Source: Craspedostauros australis (Eukaryota > Bacillariophyta > Bacillariophyceae > Mastogloiales > Achnanthaceae). From it: a stretch of 64,000 bases of DNA. Where the stretch lies: the NCBI GenBank assembly GCA_026770025.1, contig JAMXDE010000039.1, positions 585,707 to 649,706 on the forward strand, in the 5' to 3' direction. Numbering within the stretch: position 1 is the first letter of the stretch; every line of letters begins with the position of its first letter. This document shows, one piece after another, positions 10,487 to 19,900 of the stretch. A program made the position numbers and the translations under genes. A model generated the notes under the pieces. That model was not told the DNA's origin, did no database searches, and saw only the letters and a list, made by a program, of their open reading frames with translations.

Positions 10487-13400
10487 ATGCCAATATCCAA
10501 CAACCCAACTGATCCGCCAATACTCGCAACCAAGACGCATCAAGTGCAACACAGCACCAACAATAGCACCAACAGTAGCACCAACAGTAGCACCAACAGT
10601 AGCACCAACAGTAGCATCAACAGTAGCAACGGCAGAAGCAGAAGCAGTCACAGCAGCAACATGGACGAAGATCGTTCCGAGTCCACCGAGCGTGTCAACA
10701 TTGACGCTGCGGAGACAACAGACGCCGGCCAAAGAATCAACAACAGCGACAACAACAGCGACAACAATAGCAGCAACAGTACGACTATGGATAGCAACAA
10801 CAATCGCACCTTCCTGCAAAAGTACGCCAGAACGGTGCAACATCTAAGTCACAAGATCAACCGCAGCCTGCTGGTCCCACTCGTTCGCATCTCGGCTGCC
10901 AACCCCTGGCGCTGCATCTGGCTGACCATCCTCATCAGCCTGTGCACGCCCATCATCGGCTTCGTGTCGGGATCCCTCTTCATCGAGAGCGACAACACGG
11001 TCCTGTGGGCACCGCTCAGCAGCGCGGCCGTCCGTCACAGGGATTGGATCGAGGGCGACTCCGGCTTTGATGAGGACGAAATCCGTCTGCTGTCCTTCAT
11101 CGTCCATCGCAACGACGTCGACATCCTGCATCAGGACGGCATAAGTCACGTCTTTGAGGCGCTCGAAACGCTGCGCGCGTCGCCGGCCTACCACAAGGTC
11201 TGCCTCGAGATTCCCAAGCAATACGGCTTCACATCCAAGATCAAGTTCAACAAGACCAGCCCCGACGAATGCGAGATCATGGGCGTCACGGAGTTCTGGT
11301 ACGACAGCCAGCTTCACGCCTTTGACGAGTTCGTGGATCAGTACGACGCCAGCGAGATCGATGGTCAGATCGCGTTACGCATCTCAGACGACACGCTGGT
11401 GGATGGTCAGCCGGCACCCAGAGAACGAATCTACTCTCCCACGACCAAATTCGAGGACGTACCCGTCCTGCAATCGATGGTGGCCTACAAGATGGAGGTC
11501 TACATTCCCAGTCCGGACAATCGCAACGATTATGGTGATTACGAGACCGAAATGACGCAGGCCGTGCTCCTTCTCAATCAGCGGTGGGAGGAGGAAGCCG
11601 GTGGCGACGAGCCGTACCGCGTCGAAGTCTTGGCGATGTCCAGCATCAGCAGGGAGACCGCCAAGGCCGTCATCGCGGATCTGCCGCTGGCCGTTGCCAC
11701 CTTCCTCATCATGGGCATCTTCTCAGCCTTGGTCTTCACCACCTTCTCCAAGGACGCCAACGGCAATCGCTTCGTCCATTCCAGCGCGATCCTCGGAGCC
11801 GGCGCCATGGTCACCATCATGCTCAGTCTCTTCTTCGGTTACGGCGTCTGTATCCTCGGCAAGGTCCCCTTCACGATTCTGAATCAGATCCTGCCGTTCA
11901 TCATCTTTGGTATCGGCCTCGACGATTCCTTCATCATCTGGGGATCGTACGGCCGCATCCGCGATCAGTCGCTGCCCATCGTGGACCGGCTCATGATCGT
12001 CATGGACGAGATCGGCATCGCCATCTTCACGACCACCATGACAAACACGGTCGCATTCGCCATCGGCGCCATCAATGACATCCCCGCGATTCGGTGGATG
12101 TGCATCTATGCCGCCGTCACGATTTTTGTCGATTTCATCTTTCAGATCACCTTCTTCATTGCGTTACTCGTTCTTAACGAACGTCGTATTCGCGACAATC
12201 GGTACGATGTGCTGTGCTTTCTCAAGGCACCCACGACAGACAATGCAATCACGCATCATGATAGCAACCGGACGGAGGTGTCTGCACAAGATATGGATGA
12301 ACAGACGCAGGCCAATACAGGAATCACAGACAAGTCGCGACCTTGCAGTGATGAAAGCAGCAACGAAGATACGGGCGGCGAAGGCGCAAGCAAAGACCTT
12401 GTGGATAGTGGCGAAAACGCAAAAGCAATGTCGCAATCAACACCCCACGAACCTACAAACGAACAATGGACGGACGCCTTTGTGTCGGCTTACATCGACG
12501 TCCTCATGCACCCGCTCGTCAAGATCGCCGTCCTCATCGGATTCACTGCCTTGCTCGTCGTGTCTTCCATGAGCGCCTCGACCGTCGAAAAGGACTTTGA
12601 TTACACGCTCCTCACGCCCGACGGGTCCTTCGTCGATACCTACCTCGCCGCGGACGAAAAGTACGGACCCACGGTCGGCGGCGGCTTTGCCGCCATCTAC
12701 TTTCGCGACATTGATGTTTCCGATCCCGACATCCAACGGCAGATGTACGATTTCGTCGACGATCTCGTCGAGCAGCATCCATACATCATCGTTCCGCCGC
12801 TCTCGTTTTGGTTGACCGACTTTTTGGACTACCGCAACGAGACCGCCACCACCAAGACCTTCAACGAAGATTTGGATGATTTCTTGGAAATCGATCTGTA
12901 CTCCCGATTGTACTCATCGAGCTTGGTCCGCGATCCCGTCACGGGCAACGTCGACGCGTCGTCCACGATTTTCTTGTACAACGTGCCCATCAATGCACCA
13001 GAGTTCCAAGAAGAGGCCTATCAGATGCAGCTCGATATCACGGGTGCGCAATCGCTCAATCGCAACCGCAAATCCGAGCGCATGTTCACGTATTCGCTGT
13101 GGTACACGGTGTGGGCACATTACGTAAGCATCGAACGCATCGTGCTGTGGACATTGCTGGCGGGGTTGGTGGCCATCACGGCGGTCGCATCGCTGGCGTT
13201 GCCGCATCCTAGCGGACCCGTGCTGGCGGTATTCATCACGGCCATGGTGGATGTGGGTGTGATTGGTGCCATCCCGTGGGCAGGGTTTGCTCTCAATTCC
13301 TTGACGGTTCTCTTCGTCGTCATGGCGGTCGGTTTTGGTACGTTGGTGGAAGTGTGGATTGGTTCATTGATTGCTTCATTGATTGCTTCATTGATTGCTT

Positions 13401-13825
13401 CATTGACTGCTTGTTTGCGCTGTTCCGACATCATCGTCGCTCACATCTTCCTTGCAAATCGCCATTTACGCATCGCATCGCACCATACTGGTACCGACAT
13501 CACACCGCCCCGTTTCTGCACAGTTGTTGACTTCAACGTTCACGTCATCCACGGGTATCTGCATGCGCCCAACACGAATCCCGTCGGCGACATTTCATCT
13601 CGCGAGGAACGCGTGCGGCACGCTCTCTCCACCGTCGGTGGCTCCATCTTGTTGGGAGGACTTTCCTCCTTCTTGGGATTCTGCGCCATGGGATTTTCAT
13701 CGTCGGATCTGTTCTGGAGATTCTTCGTCATGTTGATCACGTTGGTCCTGCTGGGGATGGGCCACGGATTGATCTTCCTACCCGTCCTGCTGACCTACAT
13801 TGGTCCAACCAATATCACATTCTGA
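10487..13825 (+). CDS. Patched/RND-type membrane protein with sterol-sensing domain, 1050 aa after splicing
   Basis: Exon 1 is 10487-13337 and exon 2 is 13524-13825. Residues 1-130 are a low-complexity, Asn/Ser/Thr-rich tail with four to five tandem STNS units from a 12-bp repeat (10556-10625); an alternative ATG lies at 10661. TM1 is at about 142-165 ('CIWLTILISLCTPIIGFVSG'), followed by a lumenal domain. A five-helix sterol-sensing domain spans about 395-565, with the RND acidic motif 'GIGLDDSFI' near 475. A 'GFTALLVVSS' helix opens the second half near 680; there is a second extracytoplasmic domain, then terminal helices with 'GFVVDFNVHV'. This is the Patched/NPC1/Dispatched superfamily, which moves lipids or sterols across membranes using cation gradients; the substrate is unknown. 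The gene is convergent with the TrhO-like gene, 128 bp apart. Confidence 0.85.
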   Translation: MPISNNPTDPPILATKTHQVQHSTNNSTNSSTNSSTNSSTNSSINSSNGRSRSSHSSNMDEDRSESTERVNIDAAETTDAGQRINNSDNNSDNNSSNSTTMDSNNNRTFLQKYARTVQHLSHKINRSLLVPLVRISAANPWRCIWLTILISLCTPIIGFVSGSLFIESDNTVLWAPLSSAAVRHRDWIEGDSGFDEDEIRLLSFIVHRNDVDILHQDGISHVFEALETLRASPAYHKVCLEIPKQYGFTSKIKFNKTSPDECEIMGVTEFWYDSQLHAFDEFVDQYDASEIDGQIALRISDDTLVDGQPAPRERIYSPTTKFEDVPVLQSMVAYKMEVYIPSPDNRNDYGDYETEMTQAVLLLNQRWEEEAGGDEPYRVEVLAMSSISRETAKAVIADLPLAVATFLIMGIFSALVFTTFSKDANGNRFVHSSAILGAGAMVTIMLSLFFGYGVCILGKVPFTILNQILPFIIFGIGLDDSFIIWGSYGRIRDQSLPIVDRLMIVMDEIGIAIFTTTMTNTVAFAIGAINDIPAIRWMCIYAAVTIFVDFIFQITFFIALLVLNERRIRDNRYDVLCFLKAPTTDNAITHHDSNRTEVSAQDMDEQTQANTGITDKSRPCSDESSNEDTGGEGASKDLVDSGENAKAMSQSTPHEPTNEQWTDAFVSAYIDVLMHPLVKIAVLIGFTALLVVSSMSASTVEKDFDYTLLTPDGSFVDTYLAADEKYGPTVGGGFAAIYFRDIDVSDPDIQRQMYDFVDDLVEQHPYIIVPPLSFWLTDFLDYRNETATTKTFNEDLDDFLEIDLYSRLYSSSLVRDPVTGNVDASSTIFLYNVPINAPEFQEEAYQMQLDITGAQSLNRNRKSERMFTYSLWYTVWAHYVSIERIVLWTLLAGLVAITAVASLALPHPSGPVLAVFITAMVDVGVIGAIPWAGFALNSLTVLFVVMAVGFGTLVEVWIGSLIASLIASLIASLTACLRCSDIIVAHIFLANRHLRIASHHTGTDITPPRFCTVVDFNVHVIHGYLHAPNTNPVGDISSREERVRHALSTVGGSILLGGLSSFLGFCAMGFSSSDLFWRFFVMLITLVLLGMGHGLIFLPVLLTYIGPTNITF
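13338..13523 (+). other. Stop-free intron, multiple of three
   Basis: 186 nt, 62 codons, open in the host frame. The donor is TTTTG|GTACGT and the acceptor CTGCACAG|TTGTT. Removing it joins 'VGF' to 'VVDFNVHVIHGY', the conserved RND helix, whereas retention inserts a non-conserved 62-residue segment. It contains four near-copies of a 12-mer TTCATTGATTGC at about 13363-13410, read as SLIA units. Confidence 0.8.
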
Positions 13826-13953
13826 TAACGTTAGAGAGAGGGTTGCAAAACGACATTCATTGTATGGAGTAGAATAGTTGACTTGTCGAAAGACGGCAAG
13901 CTATCCTATTCTGCATATTCTGCCTTGTGCTGCACGATCGACTGCGCTCTAAT

Positions 13954-15927
13954 CTATCCATCATCACCGCCCGTCACACGCACGACATCATAAAATCGAC
14001 TACGCCCATCCTTCGCCATCACGCCATGCCGATAGATCTGCACGACACCGCTGTCTTTGTCGACAGTATTGCGCACATGCACCAAACTGGAATCTTCCCA
14101 CTGCACGGCCACGCAATCTTTCTGCGATTGCAACGTCCACGAACGCAATTCGCGTACGACACCGCGCCGTAGATTGCCGTGCGCGTCAAGTTTGGGACCC
14201 AATTTGGGTTCGAGCCAGTTGGGACCGGGTTCGACGATGTTGCCGACTTGGATTTCGTGGGAGGTAGCTGTTGTTGATGCATACCCGGTCTTCCAAAATC
14301 CCCAACATTTGCCATCGCACAGCGTGCGCAATTCAAAGCAGGAACGGCATCGTCGTTGCACGTCTGGTTTGTGATCGGGAGCGACGCCGTTAGTTTCATT
14401 GTCGGCTATGCGCTGTCGTATCTTGTGCAGTTGCCTCGTCAACGTGCGTCGCACGTTCTTGCCGAGTCCTTGCCGCTGTTGAAGGATTGCTTCCAATCCA
14501 TCGCGTTGTTGCTGCAATTCGTTGGTCGAGTAATTCTCCAAGAACGTGAAGTAGACATGCTTCAAGTAGGCATGCCGATGACAATGATACTCCAGCAATT
14601 TGTGTTGTTGACAAGCTGGACAGACCAAGAGGAGGTTGCGACAGACCGTGCAGATACGGGAACCGCACAACTGATCGAAGGGCTCTTTGCATTCGACGCA
14701 TTCGCCAATTTTATCGTAGTCGGATGGCTTCATGGCAATGCGCTGATCAAAGACGAAGTTCATGCCCTTGAAGTAGCCGTCGGCACCGTAATGCTCCAAA
14801 TAGCGATGAATACCACCCTGCAGCTGAGAGACGTCATGAACACCGTGGTTCTTGAGCATGGCCGAGGCCTTCTCGCAGCGTATTCCGCCCGTACAGTACA
14901 TGAGGACCTTTTTGTGTTTGAGGGATTGCGCGTGGTTGGCGCAGAAGGTGGTGTCGAAGGAGGCGAACGTGCTCATTTGCGGATTGATGGCGTGCTCATC
15001 GTTCGACACAAAATGGCCAATGTCGTATTCGAATGGGTTGCGGACATCGATGAGGACGACGTCGGGATCGTCAGCGATGGTCTGATGGAATTGCTGCGGA
15101 GAGAGATGGTTGCCGATATTCTGGTGCGTGAGATCTCGAACATGGACCTTGCCGCCGGAGCTGACGATCTCCCGCACGATGGTGATCTTCAAGTCTGGGA
15201 ATGGCTCGACCTTGCCGTTGTGGGCGTTGCTGTTGTTGGTTTGGATGGAATCCGCGTTGGTGTCCGACAGCTTCCAATCGATGTTGGCAAATACGCATCC
15301 TTTCGTGCGGTCAACGCCTGCATGCGTGGCAGTTGTGGTGTTTGCAGTGCACAGGTCATCGTATAGATTGTAGTGCTCGGTCTCTCGCATGTAGAGCTCC
15401 AACGTGCGATGATCATGGGCCGACAGCGTCCCGTTGACGCCCTCCGATGCCACGAGCAGGCGCCCTCTGAGATGCAGCCGTTCGCACAGAGACCTCTGGA
15501 AGTTGCAGAGATGCTGCAGCACTTGCTGCTGCGATTCGTCATTGTGCAACTCGGGCGGGCATTGCTGAGGGATGAAGTACTTGTAGAACAGGACGATGGA
15601 GGAATGGGGTTCGGAAGACGTGCGGGCGTCCGTGGTTGAACTAGTAGTCGTACTTGTGTGAGAAGAAGCGTCGGTCGCGTTGGTCGCGTCGGTCGCGTTG
15701 GTCTTCTTGGTGTTGTGCCGTATCTCTGTCGTCATCCTCCAGCTCTTGTCGATCTCTTGTTCGTTCAGGTGGTGGCTACGTTGGTGGCTGCGTTGGTCGA
15801 AGTGCATGCTATTTGAGAAGACAGACAGAGTGGGCGGAGTGGGTTGCCTGAGCATCAGAATGCATCGAGGTCGCTGCGTCTCTCTTGTGATGGATGTGAT
15901 CTTTCGTCGTGACGCGCGAGTGGTCAT
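13954..15927 (-). CDS. TrhO/TSTD2-like rhodanese-domain protein (tRNA uridine hydroxylase family), 657 aa
   Basis: Intronless. The ATG at 15927 begins an Arg/Ser-rich leader of about 90 residues that could target an organelle, followed by a low-complexity 'NATDATNATDAS' stretch. The UPF0176/TrhO N-terminal domain follows ('LYKYF'-like 'VLFYKYF', 'GRLLVASEGVNGTLSA'). The rhodanese domain has 'VVLIDVRNPFEYDIGHF' and the active loop 'YCTGGIRCEKASA', whose first Cys is near residue 344. Next comes a Cys cluster ('CVECKEPFDQLCGSRICTVC', then 'CPAC'), a coiled-coil stretch, and a C-terminal domain ('CVAVQWEDSSLVHVRN' to 'VVQIYRHGVMAKDGRSRFYDV') that resembles a MIB/HERC2-type SH3-like module. Bacterial TrhO hydroxylates U34 of tRNAs; eukaryotic homologues are called TSTD2. 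At about twice the bacterial length, the C-terminal half is the eukaryotic addition. Family confident, substrate inferred. Confidence 0.85.
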   Translation of the reverse strand: MTTRASRRKITSITRETQRPRCILMLRQPTPPTLSVFSNSMHFDQRSHQRSHHLNEQEIDKSWRMTTEIRHNTKKTNATDATNATDASSHTSTTTSSTTDARTSSEPHSSIVLFYKYFIPQQCPPELHNDESQQQVLQHLCNFQRSLCERLHLRGRLLVASEGVNGTLSAHDHRTLELYMRETEHYNLYDDLCTANTTTATHAGVDRTKGCVFANIDWKLSDTNADSIQTNNSNAHNGKVEPFPDLKITIVREIVSSGGKVHVRDLTHQNIGNHLSPQQFHQTIADDPDVVLIDVRNPFEYDIGHFVSNDEHAINPQMSTFASFDTTFCANHAQSLKHKKVLMYCTGGIRCEKASAMLKNHGVHDVSQLQGGIHRYLEHYGADGYFKGMNFVFDQRIAMKPSDYDKIGECVECKEPFDQLCGSRICTVCRNLLLVCPACQQHKLLEYHCHRHAYLKHVYFTFLENYSTNELQQQRDGLEAILQQRQGLGKNVRRTLTRQLHKIRQRIADNETNGVAPDHKPDVQRRCRSCFELRTLCDGKCWGFWKTGYASTTATSHEIQVGNIVEPGPNWLEPKLGPKLDAHGNLRRGVVRELRSWTLQSQKDCVAVQWEDSSLVHVRNTVDKDSGVVQIYRHGVMAKDGRSRFYDVVRVTGGDDG

Positions 15928-16906
15928 GAAAGATTTTGAATTTTGGCGCCATTTGAGTCGGTTGAATCAACTGGCATGACGCGAGCACAATTGTCACATC
16001 ACATTTATCATTAATGACCAACCCTGGACTCGCCACATAACGAAAAGGTGGATTGTTCTATGTATCGTGACATACCCAACGAATCATGCACGACACAACC
16101 AATGCGCGAGTGTTGCGGCAAACAATTAGTCACGACAGTCACTGGTTGGAAAGACGCAGGTACATAGATAGGCCCGATGCGGTTCTTCGCCTGTTTGAAT
16201 GGTGGAATCGGAGCAACGCGATGACACACAACAATCCCGCCAAACTGCACAAACCAAGAACAAGAACGACACGATCGTGGATGGTAACAACAAGGTGACA
16301 ACACGGAACACAACAACAGCGGACAATGGGGAAGACGCGAAGGTTGTGAAGTGCTGCATCGGAATCATCAGCCAAGAACGCACCTCTCTGCTCTCCCTGG
16401 AGACTGTTCCATTTCAAACCAGCAAGAGGGGTTTGTTGGTGCAGCGACTCAATCCTTAGGAGACGGGGACTGCTGCAGAGGTCGTGAAGTTGCGAAGTCG
16501 TGAAGTCGAAGTCGGGAGGATCTCAGCAAGACAACTGCACTTTCGTTGAATCGAAGCAGAGGAAGAAAAGAGACGTGTCTATCGCTCTTCTGCGGCCGTG
16601 TTGATCCCTCTTGCGGAGCATTCTGCTCCTCCATTCCCGACCCTTCTCTGCGGCAAGGAAGAGGGTGGAGCATTTGGCTTCTTGTGAAACGGAATCTGCA
16701 GCCCAAAACGGAAGAGGCCGCTGTACTCGTACTACTACTTCGACGAAGAGGTCGTTGGTCGTACCTGTGCCTGCTTTCGTGCCATACCTTCGAGTGCGAG
16801 TGCGAGTGCGAGCTACACACGCTGCGAATACCGATACTATACTCTGCAGCCGCTCTGCGATTGACGCAAACACAAGCCGAGCGTGTCCTCAACAAGACCC
16901 ACCACG
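15928..16906. other. Divergent intergenic region
   Basis: It separates the TrhO-like gene (-) from the disordered-protein gene (+), so it should hold both promoters. The reading frame upstream of 16907 is open but lacks a usable ATG. There is a GAAGTCGTGAAGT-type short repeat near 16485-16520 and a GAGTGC repeat near 16795-16812. No RNA gene was recognised. Confidence 0.4.
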
Positions 16907-19900
16907 ATGGCAATGGCGAAGACAACGGCAGCGTCGTCGTCGTCAACACCATCATCCATGGAGTCAACATCGAAGCATTCCGCGGAGAGCCTTCCAACAC
17001 CAGCTGCAGACAAGGAGGAGCTTCCGCACGAGAGCCGCAATCGGCAGGCTGGAACAAACGCAACTGGCAACAGGTCAGCGCAGAACCAGGCAACGCCCAC
17101 ATTGCTATCGCAGAGGCAGATGGAGCGCAGGCGCCTGCGAGAGCAGCAGATGGACAACAGTCCCAATACCGGCGAACCGCAAGAAGGAGAACACCAGCAG
17201 CACAGCCCATCCAAGCGGCAAGCTCCTTTGCACAGCTTGGTTTCGTCTTCGCTGCTGCCCATTCCAAGCAACAAGCCTGCTGGTGCCGGATACTCGAAGC
17301 ATCTGCAGAAGTTCTTTGTCAAGGTGCCTGCGGTTGATGAAGCGGCCAATGCACAACCAGACACAAACGCAGATGCTGATGCAGAGCCCAATCCACACTC
17401 CAACATGGGAGCATCCAACCAACGACGATCGCAGCAGCAGCAACTGGATGACGACAATGATGGGGACATCGCACGGCAGAAACAACCACAGCCACAACTA
17501 CAACAGCATCCCACAACTCCCAAACCATCATCATCATCCGAACGGAAACGAAGCTCAAGTCGCGGTCGCATACGACCAACGACGCCCAAGTCCGGCAAGC
17601 CAACTTCCAAGAACCGAAGGAGGAGGTCTTCACCGCCGAACAAACGTCCCACAAAGCAACGGTCCGAAACAAGCGAGGCCGGTAGTGGCAGCGGCAGCGG
17701 CAGCGGCAGCAGACCCAAGGATATTCGCAAGAGTAAGACCAAAGACAAACCGCGAAGCAAGAGGAGAAGCGGCAGCGCATCGAAAACGAGCGACCATCGC
17801 TCGTCAACGAGACGGTCGCAGAACAGCCAGCGCGAGTCCGATGCTGCAGCCTCATCATCCACCTTGGTGGCGTCCGATCACAACTCCGGCAGCGATGGTC
17901 ACAGCTTCCACATGGAAAGCGACCATGTCGCCAGCCAAAGCAGCGACAACGAATTAGAATTCCACGACGACTTTGAAGACGGCATCGAGACGCACGGCAG
18001 CAGCGACGGCAGCGCGGGTCGCGCGGAGACGCCAACATCCGAGCGCCATGTCAAAGACAGCGAACACAACAAAACGAAACGCAGTGCCAAACCGAGAAGC
18101 AAAAAGAGTCTCATCAACAAAGACAAGCAGAAGGACAAGTACAAATCGAAGAGCCGTTCCAGCAAATCGAAGGATCCAGATCAAGACAAGAATCAGCAAC
18201 CCATCAAGAGCAGCAGTGTCCGAAACGGCGATGTCGGCAAAGGTATCAGTCGGACGAAGCAGACACACGGCAGGACCAAATCGCTGGGCGCGGCTCTCAA
18301 CCTTGGCCACGTACTGTCGCCTGGTGTCTTGTCCAAAGCCAGTCTCGACATGACCCTCGCCACCACGGATGAGACCATCAGCGCATCGACGTATGGTTCA
18401 TTCCAAGGCACTCCAGATGATAAGCAGCAACAGCAGAAGTCACAGCTGGAGAAGGAACTGGAAGAGCTGCTCGTCAAATCGGCAGCCGATTCAGCGGCAG
18501 CCGTGATGTCCAAGCTCACGGAACCGCACCGATCGAGATCTACGGAACGTCGGCCACGCAGCGGTTCTCAAGCGCCACGCAGACGCCACAGATCGCGCGG
18601 CAGACCAAATGGAAGGTCGGGTGACAATCATTCGAGGTCGCCGTCGGCACACAGGCAGAGCATCGGTCGTTCGCGAAGTCGCGGCAGGCTACCGCGTGAT
18701 TCTGCCAAGCAGGATGGATCGACGTCGCCTGGTGCCAACCGTCGGTTGGAGAAGCGGGGCAGCTTCAGCAGCATGAAAGATGTGGCGAAATCGTTATCGG
18801 AGAGAGCCAAATCACCTCACAGCATGGGTCGACGACGTCGAGTCCAATCATCATCGACGTCCAACGGTCGGTCGAGGAGCAGCGGCAAGTCGCCTGGCAG
18901 GTACGGTTCCAGGACACTATCGTCAAGGCGACGATCGGACACGCCGGAAGACACCGTCAGCAGTCGCCGAGAACGCAAGACGCGGCAGGTATCGTCCACG
19001 TCCGCGGCGCCCGAAACGAACTGCGACGACGCTGCGCTGCCTGAAATGCCACCACCTTTGGGCACCTTCGAGATGTTGGCGCCACCCAGCTCCTCGTCAC
19101 GACGCAAATCTTCGGATGGAACTAAATCAACGAGCAGGAGCAGCAGTGACGCGAAGGCCAGGAAGAGGTCACCGAAGCTGACGCCATCCTCGTCCGCCAA
19201 TCGCAAGCTGAGGAAGAGCAAGCGGGGTTCCGCAGATGAAGCGCGGTCGCCCAATTCAGCACGTGTTGCGGGATCGGTGTTGGCGGAACTGCATCCGAGT
19301 CGGTCTGCGGACAATGGCAACAGTGTTGACAACGAGAGGGAAGATAGCAGTGGCTATGATATCAACGGTGGTATCAACGACGCCGATGATGACGAGTTCG
19401 ATGAGCTTGCGCCTATTCGGCCATCTTCCACGAAGACATCGCTCAAACCGCAAGACTCATCGTCAGTTCGAAAGATCAAGTACATCCCGAGCAGCCGCAA
19501 ATCAACACCATCGCGCACCAAGTCGGCACCGATCAAGGCAGCACGATTGAACAAATCCGCGTCAAGTCTGTCATCGAGTAATCATCGGGATACGGCGTCA
19601 GCGGGCGATGCTGAGGTGGACGAAGTCGATGTATCCGCTGAACCACCAGCGTCACCCCGGTCGATGGATTTGCGAAAGCGATTCCAAGATGATTTCCCTG
19701 ATGAGCCCGTTCCGTCGGATATTATCTTGCGGCAGCTGTACAAGGATGAGCCTCCTCCGATAGCGAAAGGTGCTGCGTCCGTACCTGCACCTGTACCGGC
19801 AGCCCAACAGGTCACCCTGTCCATCCCGCAAATATCCAAGCACATGATGAATCGCCAGGATAGCAGCAGCGATTTGAGTTTTGCGACGGAGGCAACGTGG

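Noticed and set aside
14356-15366. 336-codon plus-strand frame opposite the TrhO-like gene
   Set aside because: The minus-strand product has clear rhodanese motifs; the plus frame has none.
16837-17862. 341-codon minus-strand frame opposite the disordered-protein gene
   Set aside because: Antisense shadow: Leu/Ser/Cys-rich stretches are the complement of Ser/Gln/Arg codons.
16611-17957. 448-codon plus-strand frame overlapping the disordered-protein gene
   Set aside because: It is an out-of-frame translation of the repetitive, low-complexity start of that gene (+2 frame, Arg/His/Gln-rich).
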